Of a stretch of DNA of 64,000 bases, positions 43,931 to 52,649 are shown in pieces. This stretch comes from Methylomonas sp. (GTDB lineage: Bacteria; Pseudomonadota; Gammaproteobacteria; Methylococcales; Methylomonadaceae), in the NCBI RefSeq assembly GCF_023228165.1, contig NZ_JALOBS010000007.1, forward strand, positions 108,376 to 172,375, in the 5' to 3' direction. Below the pieces are notes generated by a model. The model had not been told where the DNA came from. It did no database searches and saw only the letters and a list, made by a program, of their open reading frames with translations. Positions within the stretch are counted from its first letter, which is position 1. Each line of letters starts with the position of its first letter. A program made the position numbers and the translations under genes.

Positions 43931-44443
43931 ATGCAAGTTTTCAAAACCTTTTACGTAATCGGAATTTACGACCCACAACAATATGATGCCTGGCCGTGGC
44001 ATTGTCACTATGAATATGGCCAGTATCTTTCAGACAAGCACAGAATTTGCGGATGGCTTCGACAAGCAAGATTCGAATCCGAGGAGGCGGCAAGAAAATT
44101 CTATTTCGCCTGGAAACGTTACAAGGAATTCAAATTCGAATTAATTCCTCAACAATCATGGGTTGATGTTCCCGATCCTGTTTATCCAGCAGATCATCCA
44201 AAATCTATATTAAAAGCCATAACGGAAAACGAACCCCACGGAGTCAAACTTACCGGATCACTTTGGCTTTACGGCCAGGATATATCAACTCTTTATTCTG
44301 CAAAAACATTAAAGAAACATAGAGAAATCCTTTTAAAGTATGGCATTGATATTAGCGAGCCATTGCCAGATCATTTAAAAATAACAGCAGAGTCACGAAT
44401 CATTGATCCTCCAGAAAAGATAAAACTAACCGTCGTTAAATGA
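43931..44443 (+). CDS. Phage/plasmid replication protein X-like (gene II/X family) fragment
   Basis: A 170-residue protein. Its central part 'SLWLYGQDISTLYSAKTLKK', followed by HREILLKYGIDI, matches the C-terminal Phage_X domain of the gene II/X replication initiators of filamentous phages (typically a FYRHRxxLxxYGIDI motif). The N-terminal catalytic domain with its tyrosine is missing, so this is either a gene X-like truncated form or a remnant of an inovirus. ATG 43931 is chosen because the frame upstream (to 43895) has no SD. It sits with a small unknown in an AT-rich patch. Confidence 0.5.
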   Translation: MQVFKTFYVIGIYDPQQYDAWPWHCHYEYGQYLSDKHRICGWLRQARFESEEAARKFYFAWKRYKEFKFELIPQQSWVDVPDPVYPADHPKSILKAITENEPHGVKLTGSLWLYGQDISTLYSAKTLKKHREILLKYGIDISEPLPDHLKITAESRIIDPPEKIKLTVVK

Positions 44444-44676
44444 CTTTGCAAGCGGAGTCACAGGTATACCATATTGCGCGACGAGTTCAACCGAGCATGT
44501 TTTGGAAGGGGCCAAAAATAGTAGCTGTCGATGGCGATTGACTGATTCTCTGGAAACCGTGCCTGATAATACAGCGTTCGAGTTCTCTAAAATCATGAAC
44601 GTCGCTGCAGCTGTCGTTTTAAGAACTCGGTAGCATTTGATTGCCGGAGCTGTGCGGCAAATCGTCGATAGGACAA

Positions 44677-45621
44677 CTAGATGGTGATGATCTGACTACC
44701 CATGTCTTCTAAAAGATCTTTCTTGTAAGCATCAAACAAAAGTTCATCCGCACGAAGCTGGTCGATTGTCATTTGCCCGCGGACGAGCCGCTCAACAAGC
44801 CACCAGTATGAGCACAGTCTGTCGTGAAGTGCCGGATCAACATCCTTTCCGCGAACGAGGTCAACTCCAACCACAAGCTCCCTGTCCTCCAGATAGATTG
44901 CATTCGCAAGCTGGTAGTAGTCATTGCACAGATCGAAGTAGACAAGGGGCACCTCGTACTTGGCTCGTCGAATATCAGTTCGATATATGTACTGGAAACC
45001 GTTCATGCTGACCTTCATTTGAAGGCCCGCCGAATATCCAGCCGGTCTGCCTCCGATTAGTGTTTGCAGCTCGCGCCTATTGGTGCGACAGTGAATCCAA
45101 ATGACATCGCGCTGAGGGTCGTTTGGCCGGTACTTTTGAAAATATTTCAGCCGTGTCGATTCGAGTCCAGTTCCAATTGCTAAGTATTGATCTAAGGTAT
45201 GGTGCAGAACGGTTCCTCTCCGGGCAATCTGTCCCCAGCGACGATTCGCGTAGATATCATTGTGACAATTGCGCACGATCATCGCTTCTGCGATCTTACC
45301 AAGGATTCGCATGATTGCCCCCCTGACCTCCTCCTCAGAGTTCACGATGAGAATTCTCGAACGCAGTAGGCCATTTTCATCCACAGAGACCAAGCCTAAA
45401 TCTTCGGTCAGAATACCGAGGAGTTCATCGGCATAGCCATGACGAATTAGTTCGAAGTTGCGGTGGCCACGCTGCCACTGCTCCAAGGATTGTATTATTG
45501 AATGGTCGATGGATCCGTTCGGCAGCTTTTTGCAGATCACCAACCTTGAGTCTGGCGTGATTTTTTGTTCCATTTTTCTATGCAGAGGCATCCAGGTGGT
45601 GTTTTCTGACAGACTAAACAT
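44677..45621 (-). CDS. Hypothetical protein downstream of an ABC-3C-like operon
   Basis: A 314-residue protein I cannot place in a family. It has no signal peptide or membrane helix. The segments 'RGAIMRILGKIAEAMIVRNC' and 'YFDLCNDYYQLANAIYLEDR', followed by ELVVGVDLVRGKDVD, look like an α/β domain with several acidic residues that could bind metal. It follows the SMC-like ATPase gene by 75 bases on the same strand, so it may be a fourth component of that system or a separate passenger. The start is not secured by an SD. Confidence 0.55.
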   Translation of the reverse strand: MFSLSENTTWMPLHRKMEQKITPDSRLVICKKLPNGSIDHSIIQSLEQWQRGHRNFELIRHGYADELLGILTEDLGLVSVDENGLLRSRILIVNSEEEVRGAIMRILGKIAEAMIVRNCHNDIYANRRWGQIARRGTVLHHTLDQYLAIGTGLESTRLKYFQKYRPNDPQRDVIWIHCRTNRRELQTLIGGRPAGYSAGLQMKVSMNGFQYIYRTDIRRAKYEVPLVYFDLCNDYYQLANAIYLEDRELVVGVDLVRGKDVDPALHDRLCSYWWLVERLVRGQMTIDQLRADELLFDAYKKDLLEDMGSQIITI

Positions 45622-45696
45622 GAGAGATTTGCATCATAGACGCATAAATCACATGAACTTGGCTACTAATGCCCATAACCACCTACGCCACAGCCG

Positions 45697-48025
45697 TTAC
45701 GGTCCTTCTTTTACTAGGCGCTGCATGTTGAGCGAGCTCGTCGTCAATCCAGCCCGGTTGAAGCGGTATCGCATGTATGCCGAAATATCTTCTTCATGCG
45801 AGGATACGATGAGCTGGCAATGCTTGAGTTCACATCGGAGCAGGTCAGTCAGAGAGGCGACGTTTACCTCATCCAGGGACTGAGATGGGTCGTCGATAAG
45901 GATGAGCGGGACATCTGCATACACCTTGTTGAGCGAAAGGAAAAAGGCGAGGCCGAGGGCTGAAACCTGGCCTGTGCTCATGGACATGACCGCGTCATGG
46001 TCGGACTTTTCCGCCGTCAGGAACCGCAGTTGCTTACCATCCTGGCTCTCAATGAATAGCCCGAGGCCGCGCTGGTAGTTCTGGATGAGCCGCCCACTGT
46101 AGATATGGAAAATGAGCTCAATTGCCGAGATGGTTTGATCAGCGTACTTTTGCTCGGCTTTCTTCAAGGTCGAAAGTAGTTTGTTGACCTTGTCTTTGGC
46201 TTTGTTGGCTGCCTCGTTCTCGCGTTGAAATTTTTGAAGGTTTTCAACACATTTCTGAAGTCTGCTGCTCTGGGCTTCGTTAGCCTTAATCGTGATATAG
46301 AGCTCTTTGTTTTTCAGATCTTGAGTATCAAAAATATAGAAGTCCTTCAAGTCCTTGAACACCGCATTGATGGTTTGGCACCAATCTTCCGGTGGCACCA
46401 CGGTCTCGTCCGTTTTCTTGGAGCGCATCAAATTGCGTAGCTCTTCCAGGCGGGTAGCTACCATCACTTCGTCGTCGTTGAATGTGAAGGTGATTTGAAT
46501 ACCTTCAGCCCTGAGCCGTTCGGCTAGCTGCTGGATTGCGGGTAACCTGGTCTTAGCTTCTGTCAGCGCTTTATGCAGCACACCGTTGTATCCAAGCTTC
46601 AGGATCGCCTCGCGTCCCTGGATATACGCCTCAATGGTGGCGAGCTCGGCAGTCATTGAGGTGATCAAGGCGACGAGCGCTTTACCGTCATTCCCCAAGG
46701 CGTCAGTGATTTTCCGGGCCCTGTTCTCAACAGCTTTGAGCATTGATGCATGAGCTTCCCAGTCGGCACCGCACAGCGGGCAAAACTTGTCGTCGGGATA
46801 AAGCTTGGCGTGCTCATCAAGGAGCTTTTGCTTCAACCGAGCCAGTTCGGCTGCGGCGCTATCGTTCGCGGTGTTCTTGGTCTGCAGGTCATCGCGTGTT
46901 GTAATTTGCGTCTCAAACCACGCCAGCCGATTAGCCGCCCAACCTGGCAACGTGCGGGCCTGCTCCGCAGTGATGACAGAAGCCCCTTTTTTGATGATAA
47001 CGGTGGCTTTGGCGAGTTGGTCAATCTCTCCTTTAGTTTTGTCCAGATCATCCAGCCGATTCAAGTCAGTGCCTAACTGGGCCAGGCTGTTCAGTGACTC
47101 TGCATGCAGATTAATGTCGGTTTCGATGGCTTCATTTTCAGCTCTGATGCGAATGGCGGCTTTCTGAGGAAGCAGATCACCTAGTTTGCGGATTGACTTC
47201 AGGAATTGGGAGTGAACGTCTTGGGCATAGATGGGAAAGGGGTCCTCCTTGTCCCAACCTGGCACGGACTCAGCGGTCGACAATTTCTTATATTCAACGC
47301 TGCCCAGATCGGCTTTAACCATTTCACGCAAGGCAGTGCACTCGTTTTTGAGGGTATCTTCCTCAGCTTTGCGTTTTTCGTCACTCAAGTACTTGGTGAG
47401 TTTGTTTGTGATCGACCGACAGTTTTCAATCTCGGCGGCGATGTCGCTGATATTGAACAAGTTTCCAAGCACGTCTTTACGCTCGTCCACTCGAGTGTGG
47501 AGCAGTTTATTTTGCCCTTGCTCCAGGTAGTTCAGGAAAGAGAAATTCTCTCTGAAGTTTTTGCCAAAGACTTTATCGAGGAATTCGTCCTGGCGCAGAT
47601 TGGCGGGAGTATAGGCTTTAGAGTCGAAATCGGGCAGCTCATAGAGGGCAAAGTGCTTAAACTTATCGGCTCGGTTATTCGTTTTGGTTTCGAATGTTTT
47701 CACAGGCGCATGCCTGGCTAGAACGAGCCTGCGATCACCGTCCACGAATTCAATTTTGATTGACAGGTCCTTTCTTGCCGGAGCGCGTATTCCAGAGCAG
47801 GTTGTCATCATAATTGCTTTTGTTTTTTGTCATCAAGGTCGTAAAGAGATTAAATATCCTCTTGATCTGACCTGTAAGTAACAACTCAACGGCATCAAAA
47901 ATGCTGGTCTTTCCATACCCGTTCGGCCCGTCGAGAGTCAACAGAGATGAAGTACCCAGATCTAAATCGATGTGTTTGAAAGCTTTGAAGCTATAAATTT
48001 CAATTCGAGTTATTTTCCAGCTCAT
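45697..48025 (-). pseudogene. SMC/Rad50-like ABC ATPase of an ABC-3C-type system, with a frameshift
   Basis: Two overlapping frames make one about 776-residue protein. The first (48025 to 47750) has 'KITRIEIYSFKAFKHIDLDL' and Walker A GPNGYGKT (33-40). The second (to 45697) continues from 'DLSIKIEFVDGDRRLVLARH' through coiled coils with a zinc-hook-like CPLC (DKFCPLCGADW). It ends with the ABC signature MSTGQVSALGLA, Walker B LILIDDPSQSLDE and H-loop SSHEED. The frames meet at AAGAAAGGACC (about 47774): one extra base separates them. It could be a real mutation, a sequencing error or recoding. It overlaps the middle-component gene by 26 bases. Confidence 0.75.
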
Positions 48026-48665
48026 TGGAAATCAGTTCCTTGATCAATTCGTCTACGTTAGTTGCAGTGAGTTTCTGAATGGTTTTGTATGTTGCGTCGA
48101 GTTCCGCTTCAGCCACTGCTTCGGCTGCTTGCAGGCGCAAGGACACGAGCTCCCCTCGCGTAAATGGGAGCTCAAGGAAGGGAAGTTTGATGAAGATTTT
48201 TGCCGCCACACTGTACTGCGTGGCTGCCAGTGGATCATTCTTGTAGTTGCTGAACTGGCTCTTGTCCGAGATAGTAGCCACGAGCTTCCCAAAGGAATAA
48301 TCTTGGATCGCGCTCGCTTCGGTGTCGCTGTAGTACAGAATATATTTTTTGAAGAAGTGAGGATCCTCTTCGATCGCGAATATCTGCTCTTCGTGGTCTT
48401 TGAACTCAGCCAGGTTGTTCAGGTGATGAATGCAGATTAAATCACAGTTCTTCTTGAACGTTGGGTGGCTGAGGAACGAATCAGGAGCCGACTGGTTAAT
48501 GGCAGCGTTCAGCTCGGCGGGGCTGGAAAACTTGTCCAGTTTATGCAGGATCGCAAACCTGATCGCTGAACCGGATTCACGGATGTAGAAGCTCGTGAGA
48601 TCAGTCTGATGCTCTCTTGTGAAGTCATGAGCGATAAGCGCCTCATCAATAATCTTATTTATCAT
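48000..48665 (-). CDS. ABC-three-component system middle component-like protein
   Basis: A 221-residue protein between the nuclease-like and ATPase genes, the place and size of 'middle component' proteins of ABC-3C systems. The N-terminus 'IIDEALIAHDFTREHQTDLT', followed by SFYIRE, and the C-terminal helical stretch 'SLRLQAAEAVAEAELDATYK' contain no catalytic motif I recognise. It overlaps the upstream gene by 11 bases and the ATPase gene by 26 bases, which implies coupled translation and a fixed ratio in one complex. Assignment rests mainly on gene order. Confidence 0.65.
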   Translation of the reverse strand: MINKIIDEALIAHDFTREHQTDLTSFYIRESGSAIRFAILHKLDKFSSPAELNAAINQSAPDSFLSHPTFKKNCDLICIHHLNNLAEFKDHEEQIFAIEEDPHFFKKYILYYSDTEASAIQDYSFGKLVATISDKSQFSNYKNDPLAATQYSVAAKIFIKLPFLELPFTRGELVSLRLQAAEAVAEAELDATYKTIQKLTATNVDELIKELISNELENNSN

Positions 48666-49875
48666 TCAGCTGAGCCTCTGCATCTTCTTTGGTCATTATG
48701 CTTAAGCAAAATGATTTGGTGATATTGCTGTCAATGTGGTCTTTAACTTCTTGATCGGTCAGGTCGTCGGGATCGGTGTATTTGGTATTGATAACGAAAG
48801 ATTTCGTAGCTCTGTAGGCAATGAGGTGGTTATACTCGAATAGAAGTTTGAGTAGATCTCCGTTGCTTTCCATTTCTCCCAGTAAGTCGGATGTGCAGCC
48901 TTCGTGGTCATCAAGCGAGGGCAGATCTAGTGCAGTTGGCAGGTAAAATCGCTTTTCCCCATCAAGGTAGTGGGGTAATTCTTTAAGTATCGGCTCAATA
49001 TTCATAGCCTCAATTAGTCCGGAATAACGCCTGATATCCGCCTTTTGAATACTTGAAAACCGTTCTGAGGGTTTCATTAGCTGGCAGAGTGCTTTCATTT
49101 TGCTGGCATCTGTAATGCGAATATGCTCAAAGAGACGGCGTGCCCTGGCGTACGTTGCATCACTCATGCCGAGTAAAGCTTGATCAAGTCTGTATTCAAG
49201 ATAGCTGCACAGCTTGGCTTTCAAATCGACAGCATAATACTCAGTGCTGTTATATGGATTTTTGGTGAAAATATCTTCTAACAAGCTTTGTGCCGTAATC
49301 CGATTTTCGTAAGCAGCTTTGTTGGCCTTTTCACGATCATCCTGCACAAGACGATGTATTTCTACTGCCTTGGTGCTTATTTTTTCGGATAGAAGACAAT
49401 AGTTGTAATTCAACAAGTCCTGGCTCATCGTAATAGAACGACTAGCGCAGATCTGCATGATGACGTCTTTTGTCAGTCCTTCGATTTCGCCCAAGCCGCA
49501 ATATTTATTATTGCCGTAGGCGTAGAACTGAACGATCTCTCCATTTTTTCCGATGTAATCGTCAGTATCGTTAAGTTGAACGGATACATGAAAGTAACGC
49601 GAAATCCCCTTGGTTCGGTCAAACTCGATAGCAGAAGATTTCTCTAGGGCTTCAGTGTACCCACTACGATATTCGCCAATTTTGGCTTTCACTTGATGGG
49701 CGCTAGTCACAACGCCATTCTTATAAATAGCGAAATCGTCAGTGCTATCTAATTGAAGCTCGAAATTCTCGTCACCTTGACTGATCAGTTTGAGAGAATG
49801 GTAAAGCGCAATTTTTCCCTGGTAGACATAGCCGCTCCACGTTGACACGGCGGTAGCTGGATAATTATTATCCAT
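48655..49875 (-). CDS. ABC-3C effector-like protein with Cap4/DUF4297-type nuclease motif
   Basis: A 406-residue first gene of the operon. The N-terminus reads 'WSGYVYQGKIALYHSL' (13-28) and then 'DSTDDFAIYKNGVVTSAHQV' with KAK. This is the G-Y/F-x-Y-Q...E/D-D...QxK pattern of Cap4-like dsDNA endonucleases (key residues about D46/D47, Q61, K63). The remaining about 300 residues would be the C-terminal ABC-3C partner domain. With the middle component and SMC-like ATPase it fits the ABC-three-component systems predicted to be conflict systems. ATG 49875 has GGTGAG 8 bases upstream; a longer frame reaches 49917. Confidence 0.68.
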   Translation of the reverse strand: MDNNYPATAVSTWSGYVYQGKIALYHSLKLISQGDENFELQLDSTDDFAIYKNGVVTSAHQVKAKIGEYRSGYTEALEKSSAIEFDRTKGISRYFHVSVQLNDTDDYIGKNGEIVQFYAYGNNKYCGLGEIEGLTKDVIMQICASRSITMSQDLLNYNYCLLSEKISTKAVEIHRLVQDDREKANKAAYENRITAQSLLEDIFTKNPYNSTEYYAVDLKAKLCSYLEYRLDQALLGMSDATYARARRLFEHIRITDASKMKALCQLMKPSERFSSIQKADIRRYSGLIEAMNIEPILKELPHYLDGEKRFYLPTALDLPSLDDHEGCTSDLLGEMESNGDLLKLLFEYNHLIAYRATKSFVINTKYTDPDDLTDQEVKDHIDSNITKSFCLSIMTKEDAEAQLNDK

Positions 49876-50040
49876 GTCGTTACTCACCTGGCGCACCCCA
49901 CTAATCGTATATTTCAATTAAATATTATATCGATATCGGCGTTTTTACATAAATCGAATCAGACGAACACCACGAAACCTCAGTCGTGACTGATGCTACG
50001 GCGGTGCCTGATAGCGACAAAAACCGGTAAATTGATTTAA

Positions 50041-50126
50041 TATGGACTGTACATGGCGTTGTTGCTTACATTGTTCGACCGCGACCAGGTCAGCTATGAC
50101 TGGCAGCACTATATACCGTTGCTGGA
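50041..50126 (+). pseudogene. IS21 istA fragment left of the Mu-like insertion
   Basis: The plus-strand frame from 50053 reads 'MALLLTLFDRDQVSYDWQHY' and IPLLE. It continues on the other side of the 13-kb element as RKPGALRNGAPF, so together they give the HYxxLLxRKPGALRNGAPF stretch of IS21 IstA transposases. Everything upstream in the gene is lost or unrecognisable. The last five bases, CTGGA (50122-50126), recur at 63467-63471. Confidence 0.7.
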
Positions 50127-50266
50127 AGTGTGAGCAACTTTGGAATGCGAATAGTCCTTGATAGCTTTTGTAACGCTGAGATTGGCCGTACATTTGCGAC
50201 TGGCATGATGGTATTGCCACCAATATTGATACCGTTCGCTCTAATCATGTCGTCAGTGATCTTCAT
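50090..50266 (-). CDS. Small truncated early phage protein
   Basis: A 58-codon frame begins at ATG 50266 with AGGA upstream and reads 'MKITDDMIRANGINIGGNTI'. It crosses the left end of the Mu-like element at 50127, so its last dozen codons come from the IS21 remnant. It is probably the 5' end of an early phage gene whose rest was deleted together with the transposase region. The family is unknown. Confidence 0.4.
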   Translation of the reverse strand: MKITDDMIRANGINIGGNTIMPVANVRPISALQKLSRTIRIPKLLTLPATVYSAASHS

Positions 50267-50298
50267 GTATAATTTCCTTTGCAGTTGTTCGGTATTGG

Positions 50299-50487
50299 TT
50301 ATTGCGCTTTTGGAACAGGCTTAACGCCCAATGCTTTGGCGGCTTTGAAGGATTTGCCGCGCAAGGCCGGGGTGCGGCCGTTGAGAATGCGGTACACCAA
50401 ATCGCGTGGATAACCGTTCTGGTCAGCCCATTGGCCAGGGCATTCGCCGTTTTCGGCAAACTGTTGTTTTCTTTCTGCTGGGGTCAT
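50299..50487 (-). CDS. BcepMu gp16-like DNA-binding regulator
   Basis: A 62-residue protein matching the 'phage-associated protein, BcepMu gp16 family'. 'TPAERKQQFAENGECPGQWA' precedes a helix-turn-helix 'GYPRDLVYRILNGRTPALRG'. It is a probable Cro-type early regulator, transcribed leftward, opposite to the CI-like repressor, with two operator-like sites between them. GGAG precedes the ATG. In BcepMu, transposition genes follow on this strand; here they are missing. Confidence 0.8.
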   Translation of the reverse strand: MTPAERKQQFAENGECPGQWADQNGYPRDLVYRILNGRTPALRGKSFKAAKALGVKPVPKAQ

Positions 50488-50516
50488 GTTTGGCTCCTTT
50501 TTTGATTCTTTGTAAT

Positions 50517-50550
50517 GTCCATTAAAAGGACATGTGTCATTCTAATGGAC
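50517..50550. promoter_or_regulatory. Paired operator sites between divergent phage regulators
   Basis: GTCCATTAAAAGGAC (50517-50531) and, inverted, GTCCATTAGAATGAC (50550-50536) are 15-bp dyads with centres 19 bp apart, in the 88-bp gap between the gp16-like and CI-like genes. Spacing and position fit a lambdoid-type lysis/lysogeny switch bound by one or both regulators. Confidence 0.65.
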
Positions 50551-50575
50551 TTTTATAAACAGTCAAGAGAAATCC

Positions 50576-50950
50576 ATGAATTTTTTTGAAGAAGCCACGC
50601 TGAGGCTGAAGCAGCAACTCAAAGTCACGGAAGATAAAGAGGCCGCAGAGCTACTGGGCTTGAATGCGAGCGCATGGGCGAAGCGTAAAAAGCGAGAAAG
50701 CTTCCCCACCAAGGAAGTTTTTGCCTTAGCGACGCAACGCCCCGAACTAGGCCTAGACCCGGATTGGATAGTGACCGGAACCAGCCTGAAAACCGAAATC
50801 GAAGGCAATGAGGAGCTGAGCTTGTTGCAGTGTTACCGCATGATGAACAGCCACAACCAATACCAACTGCGGCAGATTGCTCTGTTATGGTCTGGTGTCA
50901 TGGAATTGAAAGCCACACCACCCACCAACCAAGGAGATGATGATGGGTGA
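50576..50950 (+). CDS. Phage CI-like repressor with helix-turn-helix
   Basis: A 124-residue protein of the phage CI repressor HTH family. The N-terminal domain 'LKVTEDKEAAELLGLNASAW', followed by AKRKKRESFPTKEV, is the usual DNA-binding half, and 'LGLDPDWIVTGT' is its common ending. A short helical C-terminus replaces the peptidase domain of long repressors. It should hold the early promoter off via the adjacent operators. Its end overlaps the next gene by several bases. Confidence 0.8.
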   Translation: MNFFEEATLRLKQQLKVTEDKEAAELLGLNASAWAKRKKRESFPTKEVFALATQRPELGLDPDWIVTGTSLKTEIEGNEELSLLQCYRMMNSHNQYQLRQIALLWSGVMELKATPPTNQGDDDG

Positions 50951-51494
50951 TTTCGGCCCTATACTGAATGAGCATTTCCGCCTAAATGATGAGCTAGACA
51001 GTTTATTGCGCGAGCACTCTCACCAGGCGGCGGCTGACGTAGCCAGGCGATTAGTGGAAATTGCCGATCAGACATACCACGAGCTCGTAAGGGTTAGCAC
51101 GGTAGGCATTCGAACCGAATCCGGATTCATCAAGAGAGCGGGTGGACCTGGATTTCATGCCGGCTATAACTACCTCTGTCACACTGGGTATATCGTTGGT
51201 GTCTGCGGCGCGGAAGAAGCCATCGCCCATTGCGAACAAGCGGGTCGCCAACGATGGGATGGTGAATGGAAACAACGGATTCGCGATATTAAAGCCCATG
51301 AAAAGCTAATAATGACAATTAAATCAATCATCAATGAAACACCAGGAATCATTCAATCCGACATGTTGAAACAATATCTGGATATTGATTCCTTAACGCT
51401 TTATTACGCTGCTATGCGCGGAGAGATCGTTCGTATAAAAAAAGGACGTAGCTATGCGCTGACACTACCCACTAATGAAGGAGAAACGGAATGA
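50943..51494 (+). CDS. Phage-associated hypothetical protein
   Basis: A 183-residue cytoplasmic protein. The three successive ATGs at 50937, 50940 and 50943 follow AAGGAG; the third has the best spacing. The first half is helical and charged. The C-terminal 'IKSIINETPGIIQSDMLKQY' resembles a winged-helix segment, which would suit a regulator. No family is recognised. It overlaps the CI gene and the next gene (ATGA at 51491). Confidence 0.6.
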   Translation: MGDFGPILNEHFRLNDELDSLLREHSHQAAADVARRLVEIADQTYHELVRVSTVGIRTESGFIKRAGGPGFHAGYNYLCHTGYIVGVCGAEEAIAHCEQAGRQRWDGEWKQRIRDIKAHEKLIMTIKSIINETPGIIQSDMLKQYLDIDSLTLYYAAMRGEIVRIKKGRSYALTLPTNEGETE

Positions 51495-51943
51495 AAAGGT
51501 TATTAGTCATCGCGCTGCTATTGATGCCCGCACTAGCTAGCGCAGATGAGGCGGCTGCTAAAGAATCGCCGGCCTATGGAAAGATCAGTTACAAAGATGC
51601 GAGAGCGCTTTACGATCAGTTAAAGCAACCGGTTTGGGATACCGGCCTTTTCAATAAGAAAAGCTTTCAAGAAAGACTGGCCTATATGGAACAGTCTAAA
51701 AAGCTGGAACAGAAACTTGAAGTCTTTGGTGTGCCAAGTCAATGCCGAAGCGCTGGAATAACGCGAACCGTGTACATTCGGTCATTAATTTTCTTTGCTG
51801 ATGCCAATGAAGGCCGCTCTAACATTCGCGACTTCAAGGACTTGACCGACCCCATGTATAACGCCTTTGCCTTCGGCGACCATGTCAATGGTTGTTATGA
51901 CGAAGTCGAAGTGTTGGACGTAAACAATCTGCCAAAAAAATAA
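51491..51943 (+). CDS. Exported hypothetical phage-cargo protein
   Basis: A 150-residue protein with a Sec signal (MKRLLVIALLLMPALASA). The mature part is charged and helical ('LYDQLKQPVWDTGLFNKKSF') with two cysteines (SQCRSAG and NGCYDE), possibly disulfide-linked. Its start overlaps the previous stop by four bases, so it is co-translated with the CI-side genes and may be made in lysogens. Function unknown; superinfection exclusion is one possibility for an exported protein in this position. Confidence 0.6.
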   Translation: MKRLLVIALLLMPALASADEAAAKESPAYGKISYKDARALYDQLKQPVWDTGLFNKKSFQERLAYMEQSKKLEQKLEVFGVPSQCRSAGITRTVYIRSLIFFADANEGRSNIRDFKDLTDPMYNAFAFGDHVNGCYDEVEVLDVNNLPKK

Positions 51944-51984
51944 GCGGATGAGGGGCCATCCCGCGTGGGCATTGCATGCCCACC

Positions 51985-52140
51985 CTACGTCAGCCGCCTA
52001 ACCGCATAGCGGCTGGTGATAAACTTGGCACCGTCTTCAAATTCGACCAGCGCCGAATTCATCGTGCCGGTCGCCAATACCCGGCAGCGGCTGCCGAAAC
52101 GCTCCGGCAGGTATTTCTTCCAGCGCCATTTATGCGTCAT
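51985..52140 (-). CDS. Small phage protein
   Basis: A 51-residue basic protein ('MTHKWRWKKYLPERFGSRCR'). The even β-prone sequence 'MNSALVEFEDGAKFITSRYA' is of the type seen in small conserved proteins of Mu-like prophages. ATG 52140 overlaps the end of the 37-codon gene upstream, and the longer frame is not needed. It is the last gene of the leftward early operon. Confidence 0.6.
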   Translation of the reverse strand: MTHKWRWKKYLPERFGSRCRVLATGTMNSALVEFEDGAKFITSRYAVRRLT

Positions 52141-52243
52141 GGCGTTTTTGCCAGCGTTCCGCCAGCCATTCGATGGCGGCGACAATGGCTGCTACTATCA
52201 ATGCCGAGCCGCTAAACAGCGGCCTTTTCATTACTGCTTGCAT
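52130..52243 (-). CDS. 37-residue membrane peptide of the phage early operon
   Basis: ATG 52243 follows a strong GGAGATAA site and opens a 37-codon frame with a membrane-helix-like centre (SALIVAAIVAAIEWLAE). Its end overlaps the next start. It lies in a tightly packed run of minus-strand phage genes, where such overlaps are the rule, so it is likely translated. Function unknown. Confidence 0.5.
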   Translation of the reverse strand: MQAVMKRPLFSGSALIVAAIVAAIEWLAERWQKRHDA

Positions 52244-52245
52244 GC

Positions 52246-52449
52246 TTATCTCCTATCGGCGGGCGGCGGCATGTCGCCTTTCGGTAACTTCAACATCGCC
52301 CGCCAAACCCGGTTGAAAAAGCGCGGATCGGCGGTGACTTTGTGCCATTGGGTGCCGCCGCGCGATTCGTAAAACGCTTTGATGCGCTGGTAATTGTTTT
52401 CAGCTCGGGTTTTCCAGTCAGGCGCTGGCACGGTTGTTCCATTTTTCAA
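52246..52449 (-). CDS. Small phage hypothetical protein
   Basis: A 67-residue basic protein ('RIKAFYESRGGTQWHKVTAD') of a kind common in early regions of Mu-like prophages. It overlaps the Lar-like gene upstream by four bases (ATGA) and is followed after 2 bases by the membrane peptide. No catalytic motif is visible. Confidence 0.6.
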   Translation of the reverse strand: MKNGTTVPAPDWKTRAENNYQRIKAFYESRGGTQWHKVTADPRFFNRVWRAMLKLPKGDMPPPADRR

Positions 52450-52649
52450 CCATCATTTTTTCGGTGCATGCGTACAAGGGTTGAATGCGATGCACCAGAA
52501 AATGTCACATCTATGTTTGCCGGACACACTGAACATTTGATGATGAGACGATGGCGGTTTAGGCCGATGCGCTCGATGGTTTCACCCACATCAGCGCTGC
52601 CGCCGCAGAATGGGCATGCAAGCAATTGGGATGGTTCTATTTTTTTCAT
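52446..52649 (-). CDS. Lar-like restriction-alleviation zinc-ribbon protein
   Basis: A 67-residue zinc-ribbon protein. 'LLACPFCGGSADVGETIERI' and 'HRLIIKCSVCPANIDVTF' supply the CPFC...CxxC pairs of the Lar family, which eases type I restriction in lambdoid phages. Many phages encode such ribbons with unknown roles, so the name is by similarity only. It overlaps both neighbours by four bases. Confidence 0.68.
   Translation of the reverse strand: MKKIEPSQLLACPFCGGSADVGETIERIGLNRHRLIIKCSVCPANIDVTFSGASHSTLVRMHRKNDG

Noticed and set aside
50130..50324. 64-codon plus-strand frame at the left phage end
   Set aside because: It is antisense to a frame with a good SD and lacks its own ribosome site.
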